Positions 11,644 through 22,327 of a stretch of DNA of 64,000 bases are shown here, piece after piece. The DNA is taken from NCBI GenBank assembly GCA_000750105.3, contig JPHH03000005.1, positions 434,001 to 498,000 on the forward strand. Reading direction: 5' to 3'. Source of the stretch: Tolypocladium sp. Sup5 PDA-1 (Eukaryota; Ascomycota; Sordariomycetes; Hypocreales; Ophiocordycipitaceae). Under the pieces are notes generated by a model that saw only the letters and a list, made by a program, of their open reading frames with translations, made no database searches and was not told where the DNA came from. Position 1 is the stretch's first letter. Every line of letters starts with the position of its first letter. Made by a program: the position numbers and the translations under genes.

Positions 11644-11824
11644 GGAGAGCATCCGCCTCGGCGACCAGCGACTCGAGGTGCGGCTGGTCCTTTTCCAGCC
11701 CCAGGTGGTTGACGACGACGTTGGCGCCCTGCCGCAGGAACTCGAGGCATATGGCGCGCCCGATGCCCGTGGTGCCGCCCGTGATGATGGCCGTCTTGCC
11801 GGCGAGGAGGCCCGTCAGCGGCAT
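10952..11824 (-). CDS. LRA1: L-rhamnose 1-dehydrogenase (SDR family, LRA1 type)
   Basis: First step of the non-phosphorylated L-rhamnose pathway: oxidation of L-rhamnose to L-rhamnono-lactone with NAD(P). Single exon, 290 residues. SDR features in order: cofactor loop TGGTTGIG (residues about 16-23), SNAGVC, the catalytic serine in SSISALVGGG, and the Tyr/Lys pair in HYTPTKAG. The segments THYTPTKAGVLSLMQSTA, RCNALLPGTIRT, RRYMEGRIPLGR and the end QLLVDGGLFVNLQ closely resemble characterised fungal rhamnose dehydrogenases. A run of ten glutamines followed by a Ser/Thr-rich stretch is inserted after ESLVAEADALL, where the family normally has a shorter loop. The LRA3-type gene lies 2.7 kb away on the same strand. 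Confidence 0.85.
11613..11642. repeat. CAG/CTG triplet tract inside the LRA1-type gene
   Basis: Nine CAG codons plus one CAA (read on the minus strand) encode ten consecutive glutamines in the dehydrogenase. The purity of the tract suggests recent slippage. Confidence 0.9.
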
Positions 11825-12566
11825 GATGATGTCAGGCCGAGCTGGCTGCAGCTGCGAGTCCCCGTGCGTGATGCGGAGGGTCGATCTCGGAGGAATGACA
11901 CCAACACCAACACCAACACCAACACCAACACCAACACCAACACCAACACCAACACCAACACCAACACCAACAGGGGCCCGTAAGCTGGTGATGATACGGT
12001 GAGACGGCCGCTGGATTAGCGCGGCTGGCGGGCGGGTCGAGCGCCCCCGAGACGGTGGGCGATGATGCGGGCGGTGTGGTGCCCAGCTACTGCGGTATGA
12101 CTACGTTGCTGAGCAAAGGTCGTGCTTGTCGGAGTGATATCGGATGCGGCCACGTTGAGGACGGTTGGTAGTGATGGCTGTGATGACGACAGTTGGAGTC
12201 GTCGTGGTGTAGAGAGTGTACCTGTACTGCAAGAAGGTGACGTCGATGTGTCCTGAAAACGAGGGGCCGTTCCAACGACACCGTTAAAGTCTGGGAGCCG
12301 GTAAGCAGGCCTCAAATTCCACTGGTGACAACGAACCGGAATACCAACACCAGCCCCACCCTGCATCTTATACCCGTCGTCAATCCAATGCCTCATCGTC
12401 GTCCTACCCGAGACCTGCTGCCGGAGCAGGGGCGGGAATGCACTCCCGAAGCCCTCGGGCCATCTCCCCACGAGCCTCCCTTGCTCCCGTCTCTCTACCC
12501 TGCACCCATTCGCATAAAACTACAGCAGGTATCTTGGAATCATGTCACCTGCCAGTCACGCAAATA
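11825..12566. promoter_or_regulatory. Divergent promoter region, LRA1-type gene and orphan mitochondrial gene
   Basis: These 742 bp lie between divergent start codons at 11824 and 12567, so both promoters are expected here. The region contains the hexanucleotide array listed next. No regulator site was assigned. Confidence 0.4.
11899..11972. repeat. Hexanucleotide microsatellite (CACCAA)n
   Basis: About twelve uninterrupted copies of CACCAA (74 bp) lie 75-148 bp upstream of the LRA1-type start codon, so they fall in its promoter or 5' untranslated region. The array is strand-asymmetric (no G on the plus strand). Confidence 0.95.
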
Positions 12567-13230
12567 ATGCGGTCCTGCTGCCACGTAGCCGCACCCGTGC
12601 GGAGAACTGGTCTCGCGAGCCAGGTACGCGCAACCGGCTTGGCGAACGCGCCGTGGCGTCGCGCGTTTCACCAGGCAAAGGCGCGGTTCACCACCATTGA
12701 CCCCAAGGGAGTGCCCGTTTCGTACAAGACGGAGATCAGGATTGGTGACGCCCACGAAGCGTACGTATATATTGAGCCAGACGTCGGCGATGCGATCAGG
12801 TCTGCAATTGCGAGACAGTTGGGAGGTTTCGGCCTGACGCAAGGCGCAACGGGAAAGCTGGCGCTGAGGTTCTATCACGGGTCACTTCACTTTGCTCACA
12901 GTACGGCGAGCCACCTCCTCTCACTGACAATACCATGCCACATCAACGCTGACAATATTCTGGCGTAGAGTCCTTGCCGCTACCACGAGTCGACATCGAT
13001 CGGGATCTGCCCAGGCAGTCGGGCTCGTACAGCGACATGAGCCCTGCCACGCTCTGGCTCTCGGGAAACTGGCACGCCATAACACTCGATGGTAGCCCCG
13101 ATGGTACAAGTTTAGCGCCTATATTGCATAACCCACTGCTAACGTTGACGTCGTAGAGAGCTTCGAAAGGGCATCGAGGGAGAGCGCTCAGGAGCTCCGA
13201 GGCGCGCTGGAGAAGCTAAAGGACCACTAA
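12567..13230 (+). CDS. Orphan protein with predicted mitochondrial leader
   Basis: Not recognised. Three exons (12567-12900, 12969-13091, 13157-13230) join in frame to 176 residues; the introns have GTACGG and GTAGCC donors, and the second has a GCTAAC branch site. The first ~40 residues are rich in Arg and Ala with no acidic residue, ending near WRRAFHQAKARF, which resembles a matrix-targeting presequence. The middle (about residues 45-110) is mixed and soluble-looking, and the C-terminus is a charged helix ending ELRGALEKLKDH. No membrane span or known catalytic motif was seen. It lies between two rhamnose-pathway genes and is divergent from the first. The consistent splicing and sensible composition support a real gene. 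Confidence 0.65.
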
Positions 13231-14542
13231 CATACACACAAGGGTCGCACTCAAGCACAGGTAACATCACAGAGGGCACGTTCATTACGTTGTTCAACGA
13301 TATGAAATTGATAACAAAGGAGATGCAAATCTGCAAGTCATGCATCCCACCGTTTTCCCACACGTGGCTCCAGAACGGTAGCAGCCATCGTGGGTCAGGC
13401 GGGCGCGCAAAACGGCCACTGTAAAACTCACGATGGTCCGACCGCCCACCGTATACGACTGGGGAGTGCACGCAGCAGGCCTGGGTCTCGGTGGAACCGC
13501 CCACGGCCACGATGGTGTCGTGCAGATGAATTGAGGGTCATGCGGGCCGGTTCGTCTGGGGTAGGAAATGTGCCCATCCAAGCTATTGAACACCACTGTG
13601 GTGATTGACTGAGTGGTAGCATATTCCAGTAGATATACTGCCTTGTTTCCCCCTCGTTGCCTTCTGTGCTTCTCTGGAGACCGGTAGCATCTTCGAATCT
13701 TGGCTCCAGACTGTGCCACCCTGCCACTTGCGCACATCCCAAGACACAAGAGGCTCTCCTCCATGTTACGACAAAGTGTCAGGTCGGCAAAAGAGAAACG
13801 CAGACCGACTTTGATCAGTTCTACCTCAACAGCCATGGCAGCTCGTGCACGAGTTTGCATCTAAAAACGGGAGACCAATGCCCGATCGTTCTCTATCTCT
13901 CTCCTCGTTCCTCGACATGTACACTCGTTCCCACTGTAAAACAGCCTTTGGCTACTACAGTTTGAAGCCACTCAAGGGCAAATCACTCGGCAATCTCCTT
14001 ATCAAACTCCATAAAAAAATGTCTTTATTAGAGGCCGTCTTCTTTTCGTAATTCCTCCTGTGTACTGCGACCTGGCTACATACAAACTCAAACCCTCGAA
14101 ATGACGACCCATGATGCAAAGCGCCAACCCACCAAGACTGCTGATTAGAAGAAAAAAACAATTCCGCAAACGAATTCTGATTCGCCTCTGGTTCCACGAG
14201 GCGATGGCCTTTTGACTTTTCAACCGGTCAATCGGCCGCCTATCGAGTTTGCACGCCTCGGCATCTTCCACCGAGATTCGCCACCGTGGGTCCACTACGG
14301 CCGGCCGTGTCGGCACTCGCCGCCGGGACGTGAGCCCCAGGGCCGCAGTGCCTTAATGGCGGATACAAACGATGTTGGTGGTTCGGAAAGTGTCGAGACG
14401 ATGGAATCTCCAGTAGAGAACCCGCAATGACGACGGCGACAGGGCTGCGCAGCGGTGGTGCTAGGCATCCAGACTATCGAAACACAGCCGGCTGTGGAGG
14501 CGATGCCCTCGTTTCGACCATCTGTGAGGCCGCAGGGTGCGC
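13231..14542. other. Intergenic region
   Basis: It lies between the stop codon of the orphan gene and the stop codon of the LRA3-type gene (convergent ends). Minus-strand frames of up to 188 residues show no motif or splice pattern. No gene is supported. Confidence 0.5.
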
Positions 14543-16026
14543 TTAGGAGCTTGTCGTCAGCTGCTCAATCTTGGATGCCACGCTGTCGACGACACTGCCA
14601 TTCACCGGCGTCGCCTCGCCATTCGACCCTTCCGTCTCGACTGCCTCGACCGGGCGGCTCGGTGGCGCGAGCGCATGCGCGGGAGACGGGTTGAGCAGGT
14701 TGCTCGACGGGATGAGCTTGGACCACGCGGCCGGGTTGATGGTCAGCCCAAAGCCCGGCTTGTCCAGGTCCGCCGTCGTCAGGAACCCCTTGGTCGGGAC
14801 GGGCTCGTCGACGAAGAGGTCGCCGAAGACGGGCAGCACGCTGCGGCCGTCGGGCGAGTTGGCCAGGTACTCCTGGAAGGGCGTGTTGGGCTGCGACATG
14901 ACAAAGTGATAGCTGTAGGGCCCGCTGGCGTGTGGCACGACGGGGATGTCGTACGCGGCCGCCATGGCCGCCACCTTGAGCAGCTCCGTCAGGCCGCCGA
15001 GCCACATGACGTCGGGCTGGATGATGTCGAGGTTGCGGCCCTCGATGAGCTTGCGGAAGCCGTACCGCGAGTACTCGTGCTCGCCCGTGGTGAACTTGAC
15101 CGTCGGGTGCGCGCGCTTGATCTGCGCGAAGCCGTCCGTGTCGTCGGGAGACAGGCACTCCTCCCACCAGTTGATGTCGAGGCCCTCGCACGCCTTGACG
15201 AGCTCGATGGTGTACGACACGTTGAGGCTCATGTAGCAGTCCACCATGATGGGGAAGTCGGGCCCCACGGACTCACGGTGCTTGCGGAGGAACTCGACGT
15301 TCTTGCGCAGCCCCCGGTGGCCCTCTTCCGGGCAGAACGGCAGCGGGACCTTGGCGCCCCAAAAGCCCATGTCCCGGGCGGCCGTCGGCTGCGGGCCGGT
15401 GCAGTAGAAGTCGAGGCGCTCCTTTGTGGCGCCGCCGATGAGCCGGTAGACGGGCTCGTTGCGCAGCTTGCCCAGCAGGTCCCAGAGGGCCAGGTCGATG
15501 ACGGAGATGATGGCAATGGGGAGGCCCTTGCGGCCGTAGAACATGGACGCGCGGTACATTTGCTCGAAGAGCAGGTTCGTATTGCGCGGGTCGGCGCCGA
15601 TGAGGAAGCGCTCAAAGTGCTGGTGGATGAGCCAGCAAGCGGGAGGGCCTCCGAACCCAGTCGCGAAGCCGACGGTGCCATCGGAGGCTTCCACCTCGAC
15701 GAGAAACGAGCCGAGGACGTTGATGCCCCAGCTGGTGCGCGACTTGCGGTACTGCTCCCATCTTGAGCAGGGAGTCGATATGTCGCTGTCAATGAGCCTA
15801 AGATGTGTCAGTAATCAAGCCCATACTGTGAGAGGAGAAAGCAGGGAGACGTACCAATGGCCGCCTTTGACATTGTGATAGTCGCCGCCTGTCGTCATGT
15901 TAGTCGAGACCTGAGATGATGACAATATGGGGGCTGTTGAGCCATACCAGAGCCCACGCCGCCGATCACGTATGACCGCACAGCCTTGATGGTGGGAAAT
16001 TTCCTGACGCCGGATGTCGATGTCAT
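14543..16026 (-). CDS. LRA3: L-rhamnonate dehydratase (enolase superfamily, LRA3 type)
   Basis: Dehydrates L-rhamnonate to 2-keto-3-deoxy-L-rhamnonate, the third step of the fungal L-rhamnose pathway. Three exons (15948-16026, 15855-15888, 14543-15797) give 455 residues. Exon 2 is only 34 nt and encodes the conserved DYHNVKGGHW segment. Enolase-superfamily features follow in order: the N-terminal cap (SRTSWGINVLGSFLVEVEASDG), YYGRKG-like FYGRKGLPI, metal ligands in MVDCYMS, WWEECLSPDD and FTTGEHEYSR, and the catalytic histidine in VVPHASGPYSYHF. The last ~45 residues, after NPAAWSKLIPSS, are a Ser/Pro/Ala-rich extension not typical of bacterial enzymes. The start is supported by a GCCACC context before ATG and by the matching N-terminus. 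Confidence 0.9.
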
Positions 16027-17614
16027 GGTGGCTTACTGGCGAAGGGGCATGAGGTGCGACGACGGGAGTCGTATTATAACAGCGGCGCGGCGACGATGCC
16101 GGAGGATGAATCAGGGATGAATCAGTAAGCCGACGACATTGCTTTGTCGTCATGAATCCGGCGGACCATGCGCAAACAAGGTTATCAATAGCTGGCGACG
16201 GTTGTCGACTGTGGGGAAGGGCCCCGATGTCACTGATCGTGGGTGTTCGGGTCGAGATGGCCCGAGACACGTCTCGGGAGCTGCCCACCACGACCCGACG
16301 TCTCCGACCAACGCGCCTGCAGCCAACGGCTCGGCACCGAGACGGCACCGCAAAAGACCAAAGATGCGTACGATGGCGTGAAGCGCGCATGGATTCCGCT
16401 GAGGTTCGGGTGTGCGGGCGAGGCTCCATCGTGTCATTTTTGTTGGTGACGGGGGTGGCGACTCGCGTGGGAAGCAGCACATGCTTTCAAAGTTCCGATT
16501 TTGGACTGCTTATTGCAGTCGTTCCCGAGCCAATGCCGACGGGTGTTGGTTGGGGGCCAACATGGAGGTCCCAGCGGTCCAGATGGTGCTGCTGGCACGG
16601 GCTATGTATACCGATGCTGGGCTTGCTGGGGTACGATGGAAGTACTCCGTAGAGCTTCAGCAGCTTCATCAGCTGCATCTAGTTCGTACCTACCTACGAG
16701 ACATATTGAAGGAGGCCCGTGTATTATTGGCCTATTACGGATAACTCGGAGCCATCGTAGCATCGTGTGGAAATATGCAGCAAACGGGAACATGAAAGAG
16801 CAACACATCTAGTTATCCGTATCCGTATTCGCACCAGGTGTTCGTAGAAGCCAGCAATCTGGGCAAGCCTGCTAGACGACACCATGCATCATCATTGACA
16901 ACCCGGGAGGGCCCACTCCTCTGGGACAAACTGTACCACCACCAAGATGCGCCATCAGACCACGATCGCGACTCAGCATCATTCTCATGCCATCGGCGGT
17001 CATGAGCCACGAGGCGAGGACACCTCCTGATGAAGCCTAGGTCCGCCAATTGCAGGTTGGGCCGCGTCCGTGTCCCCGAGCTTCTGAGCTTTCCCCGCCG
17101 CCACGGGGCGCCACGGACTTGATAGTGTCAACTCCAGCCCAGCTCCAGCAGCCTCCAGCCCGACTCCAGCTGCGTCTCTCCGCATTTCGCACCAACCCGT
17201 GCCCCGGCGTGCCGCTCCATTGCCGCTGCTGGTCCATGCCGCTGCAGCTTCGACTGCTCGTGATCATCATCATGGTCTCTGGTCGTCTACTGCTCGAACG
17301 ACGTCTGGCTTCCTTCTCATCTACCAAGCACTCGCCCTCGACCCGCAGACCCATCGTCTTATCGGGGCACGCCCTCTATTATTAGTTCAATCGCTGTTGG
17401 CCACGCACTCCGCGACACCGAAGCCCCGAGGCACGGCTCAACACCACGGCCCCAACACCAACGTCGCTCACCTTTGCCCCGAATGCGATACCCAGCGCTG
17501 GCCCGCCCCGACTTGCCGCATCGCCCCCCGTCCGTCGCCGCCGCTGGTGATCCAATCGTCGCGTAGCGCTGGGCCGTGTGTCTCACCAAGGCCTGGCTTG
17601 TCGTCGCAGCCGAC
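16027..17614. other. Divergent intergenic region between LRA3-type gene and Zn2Cys6 regulator
   Basis: 1.6 kb between divergent start codons at 16026 and 17615. No gene is supported. The stretch 17060-17610 is CT-rich on the plus strand, as often seen upstream of fungal start codons, and probably includes the regulator's 5' untranslated region. Confidence 0.5.
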
Positions 17615-20404
17615 ATGCACGACGGCGCCGACGACAAGCTGCACTCCCCGTCGACTGCCTCGGCCGGCGGGCGCAACCACCCCGAGCCGGAGAGCGACTA
17701 TCAGAGCGACGACGACCACGATAATGATGGCGCCGAGCGCGGTGGGAAGCGCAGGCGCCTCGTCTCCGTCTCGTACGTCCTCCCTCTAGCTGCTGATTGC
17801 ACCTCCATCTCCATGCGACTCGGTCTCGGATGGCCCTCCTGTCCCCATGTCTCCACCTCGCCCAAGCTCCCTCTGCCCGTGCTGCTTCGTTTTCCATGTC
17901 TCCTTCATCTTCTCCCCCTTCAGATCGCCACTCTGGTCAAGCCGAGACTAACATTCCCATCACCAGGTGCGAAATATGCAAGCAACGAAAGGTACCCAAC
18001 CCGACCTCACCTCCCCGTCGTCCTATATGCGCCGCCGCAGACACAGACACACTTATACTACGATGCTAATGCTGCTTCTTGCTCTTAGGTAAAATGCGAC
18101 CGTGGCCAGCCCTCGTGCGGCTGGTGCTACCGCAATGGCGCCGTCTGCGAGTACAAGGAGCGCAAGAGGCCCGGGCTGCGCGCGGGCTTCGGCAAGGAGC
18201 TGCAAGAGCGCATGGATAGGCTCGAGGCGATACTCAAGTCGCACTCCGACATAATCCATGCCTCCATGGACCCTCGGGCCAGCCTGTCGGTGGCCAGCAT
18301 CCGCAACAGCAACCCGAGCCTGCCCAGCGATCATGGCACGCCGCGAGACGCGCCACGCATATCTACAACTAGACCCTCTGAGCCCGTCACCACACCGCAG
18401 GCCGACAGCCCCATCTACCTCCAGAAACAAGCCAGCTTCACCCCCAACTCCCAAGGTGCCGCCAGCTTTGGCGTGCCTCCCACCCCGCCCGTCCCGGATG
18501 CTTTTCGGCCGCAGCTGCACATGTCCAACGTCTCCGCGTCCGTCCAGCTGCCCCCCATACAGTCGACTGCGCATGGCCAAGACTACTACGGGCCTGGCCA
18601 GCCCAGCATTCATTCCTCAAACGACGACATGCCCCAAGCAGCTGGAGAGGAACCCGACGACCCCTACAAAGATATGCCGCAGTACGACCTACTCTACTCC
18701 TTGGTTGACCTGTACTTTAAGCACATCAACACGTGGTGTCCGATTCTTCACCGCAGGACGACGCTAGATGCCATGTTCGGACCGGTTATCCTTGACGAAC
18801 CGGACAAGATAATTCTGCACGCCATTGTCGCCACTACGATGCGGTACTGCACAGACCCGAGGCTCACCGACGAGCGGCGGGAATCCTACCATCAGATGGC
18901 CAAGGAGAGGGTGCTGCTCTACGGCATGGAGAACTCCACGGTCAAGTCACTCCAGGCCTTGGTGATCCTCGCGCTCGATATATGCGGAAGCAGGAACGGC
19001 CCACCGGGCTGGAACATCATGGCTCTCATCACCCGGTCGGTCGTGCAGCTCGGGCTTGCCGTCGAGAGCGACTCCTTCAGCGTATCACCCAGCTACAAGT
19101 CGATATACACGTTGAGAGCCATGGTTCTCCCGGAACCCAAAGATTTTGTCGAAGAGGAGTCGCGCCGCAGGCTGTTTTGGATGATATACCTGCTCGACAG
19201 ATACGCAACGATAGCGACGGCGTTCGAGTTTGCCCTGTCTGACAAGGAGATTGACCGGACACTGCCCTGCCGCGACGACCTGTGGGTGGCGAACCAAAAA
19301 ATCGAAACGAGGTGGTTCAAGGCCAGAGCCCATCATGGGTCAGATGAGCCGGAGCATAAAGTCAGCAAGCCAGAGAATCTTGGTGCTTTCGCCTACTACA
19401 TCGAGGTCCTGGGGATCCTGTCCAAGATCCACCAGTTCCTGAAGCAGCCCGTCGACATTAGCGCATTGAGCGACGTCGAGCAGTGGCAGAGCCGCTACAG
19501 GGAGCTCGACAACTTGCTGACGAACTGGTACTTTAACCTGCCTGTCGAGTTCGGCGACATATCCAGGCTCTTCCACCCGGCCGGCAGCAGAGCCCCCAAT
19601 TGCCCCTTGGTGATGCTTCACGCGACGTACCACACCGCCGTCATCCGGCTACACTCGTCGGCTGCGTATCCGACGACCCGATCCCCGATATTTCAAACAT
19701 CTTACAGTGCAGTCCAACGATGCCATACGGCCGTCGACGGCATCGCAAGCATTGGACGGTTTGTTGTAGACAACCACCTCTTGCCGAAGCTGGGGCCCCC
19801 TTTCGCCTTTACAGTATGGGTGTCCGCCAGGCTGCTGCTCGTCCACGGGTCTACGGTTGAAAACAAGCTGTCACCACAGATCGAAATCTTCGTCAAGACG
19901 CTGGAAGAAATGGGCCACTACTGGCCGGTGGCGGCGAGATACTGCGGGCTGTTGCAGAGAGTGCTCGATGAACACGCCGACAGCCAACAACGGGGCAGCA
20001 GCGTCACGCCGAGCTCCGTCCGGATCCTGGCCGACATGCGGCGGACGGCCTTTGACCTGGACTTTCTCATCTCGCGCCAGCCGAGACAGGCGGCGCCGAG
20101 GCAGGCGGCGCCGAACCTCAGCCAGCTGCCCAACGTGACGCCGTCGCGGACGCCCGCCCCGAACGAGCTCGAGTACCTCGACGTGTTTGACTTCTTCAAC
20201 GTCCCGCGGCTCTCGTTTGGCGGGGAGATGAACGGGCTGGCGGCGCAGGCGCAGGAGGCGGACATGGAGGCGCAGAACAACGGGGGCGGCGCGGGACAGC
20301 AGCCGCTGGGGCCGCTCAACGAGTACAACATTACGAACTACATGGTGGACGCCAATAGTGACTGGTTATTTAAGCAGGAGGGGGCCAAGTACATGGCTGG
20401 GTGA
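17615..20404 (+). CDS. Zn2Cys6 fungal-type transcription factor
   Basis: Three exons (17615-17772, 17967-17991, 18089-20404) give 832 residues. The DNA-binding domain is assembled across both introns: an acidic/Arg-rich N-terminus, then C-X2-C-X6-C-X6-C-X2-C-X6-C beginning CEICKQRK and ending in a basic linker ERKRPGLRAGFGKELQ, with a short coiled coil (ERMDRLEAILKSH) for dimerisation. The 25-nt middle exon carries the first two zinc cysteines. A Fungal_trans-type middle homology region follows (DLLYSLVDLYFKHINTWCPILHRR; later ESRRRLFWMIYLLDRY). The C-terminus is Gln/Gly-rich. The gene is divergent from the LRA3-type dehydratase, so a role in regulating that locus is a reasonable guess, but the zinc cluster does not identify it as any named regulator. 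Confidence 0.85.
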
Positions 20405-21258
20405 GTGCGGTGCCTCCTTTGGGGTTTGGGTATTGGAGTTATGAGCATGTAGGCGCTGTTTGGATAACTTGGGTGTTGGGGATTAGGGGAGCTCGTTTAT
20501 GAGTGTCTGTGAGGGGGCGTTGATTCTGGTTGTAATACTTCGTATAAGAGGAGGAGTGGTTAAAGTTGCAACCCGTGTATAGTGCAATTTGGCATCACGG
20601 CCATTGATAAAGGTTGAAGATTCGATACCGGCCCAGCATATCCAATGAGGAAGTGATTGAACCTAAACTCGGCACTTGCCGATTGCAGCGAATGGGTGTT
20701 GGGTTGAATTTGAAATTCTGCATGCGCCACAGGAACGCGAATGCAGGGACGGTGGATGGGATGTCTGCGTGTAAGCGCTTGTGATGACGGCCTCCGTGGC
20801 TCAGCAGCCACGGGCGTACGAGTAGGTTTCTTCAACCCGCCGAGAATGTCTCAGGCTCTCAGATAGCCACTGAAGAGAACATTGGGTTTCAACATCTTCA
20901 GCAGAGATTCCTATGATGAAGTGGCATCATTGTGTTGCAGCAGGGAAACCCCATCTTCATCTCGTCGGCCAAGCCGAGCTTGGTGCTGATGTCGTTGGTT
21001 GACAGCGTCGTCGGCCTGTTCTAGCCCCCTGCTGCGCCGCTCCTACATGCCCGCGAGGCAGCTTTTCGGCGGCCAACGTGTGGCTTCGTTCGTGAAGTGC
21101 GCCGGTTCAACTCAAGACTCGGTTTCATGGGTATAGAAGCTGCCATGCCTTCGCGGCGATGAGTTGAGGAAGAGCCCTCTCATTCACCTCATCTCTCCGC
21201 TCACGGCGACGTTGAACTGTTGTCGGAACCTTGAGACGTTACGTCTGCGACTCACCCG
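20405..21258. other. Intergenic region
   Basis: It lies between two co-directional genes. No conserved frame was seen. It includes the promoter of the GH114 gene; a partial ACTTCGTA motif lies near 20537. Confidence 0.5.
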
Positions 21259-22327
21259 ATGGCTGATGCGGAACAAGCGGAGCCGGCGACGGAGAAGCGT
21301 AATGAAGACGGCAAGTGGCAGTCGTGGCCGCTGTGGAAGAAGCTCGCCATCGCCGCGGCCGTCTTCCTCGTCGTCGTCGGCCTGGCGGTCGGTCTCGGCG
21401 TCGGCCTCACACGTCACCGCGGCGACAACGACAACAACCCCGGCGACGGCGACGGCGACGGCAGCAACCCCCCCACCGGCCGCAACGAGACCTGGCGCCC
21501 CAAAGCCGGCGCCTCATGGCAGATCATCCTCAAGAACCCCGTGGACCTGAGCACCGCCCTGTCGCCTGACGTCGACGTCTACGACCTGGACGTGTACGAA
21601 AACCCGGCGGCGACGCTCAAGGCGCTGCAGGATAAGGGAAAGCGCGTCATCTGCTACTTCAGCGCGGGGTCGTACGAGGACTGGCGCGCGGACAAGGGCG
21701 AGTTCAAGGACGGGGACCTGGGGAAGCCGCTGGCCGGGTGGCCGGGGGAGCGCTGGCTGAAGCTGTCGAGTGAGAATGTGAGGAGGATCATGAGAGAGAG
21801 GGTCAAGTATGCGGCTGGGAAGGGGTGCGATGCGATTGATCCTGATAATGTGGACGGCTACGTATGTCTGGCTTTCACCTGGACATCACGTTCACGTCGA
21901 CGGTGCCTGTGCTAACATGGCGAAACAGCAAAACGACAACGGGCTGGGGCTCACGGCCGACGACTCCATCTCCTTCATGACCTTTCTGCACGGCGAGGCG
22001 TCCAGGTACAACATGTCCCTCGGGCTCAAGAACGCGGGGCACATCATCCCTAGCGTGCTCAACATGACCGACTTTAGCGTCAACGAGCAGTGCGTCGAGC
22101 ACGCCGAGTGCCCGACGTTTGCGGCGTACATCGCCGCGGGGAAGCCCGTCTTCCACATCGAGTACCCGGACGACGTGCCGAAGATCGCCTCCGAGACGGT
22201 GGATGGTATTTGCAAGACGAAGGGCGCGGGGGGGTTCAGCACGGTGATGAAGAGGATGGGGTTGGATGGATGGGTCGAGTACTGTGATGGGAGGGTGTAT
22301 GATACGAAGATACAGCCGAAGGGTTGA
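21259..22327 (+). CDS. Membrane-anchored GH114 glycoside hydrolase
   Basis: Two exons (21259-21861, 21929-22327) give 333 residues. A short acidic cytosolic N-terminus precedes one transmembrane helix at about residues 27-50, then a Gly/Asp/Asn-rich linker, then a TIM-barrel domain from about residue 75. Recognisable GH114 blocks are WQIILKNPVDLS, DVYDLDVYENP, KRVICYFSAGSYEDWR, GCDAIDPDNVDGY, a segment with HIEYPDD, and the terminal YCDGRVYD. Characterised members are endo-alpha-1,4-polygalactosaminidases, for example Ega3, which is also a type II membrane protein. The substrate here is inferred, probably extracellular galactosamine-containing polysaccharide. Related fungal genes may sit in galactosaminogalactan clusters; no other cluster gene is visible nearby. 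Confidence 0.85.

Noticed and set aside
14537..15766. 409-codon plus-strand open frame
   Set aside because: It is an exact antisense shadow of the LRA3-type dehydratase, whose frame carries all catalytic motifs; the shadow has only Arg/Val/Asp-biased sequence.
16027..16480. Possible upstream coding part of the LRA3-type gene (221-codon frame)
   Set aside because: A better-supported first exon at 15948-16026 with a GCCACC-ATG context and a matching N-terminus makes the long frame unnecessary.
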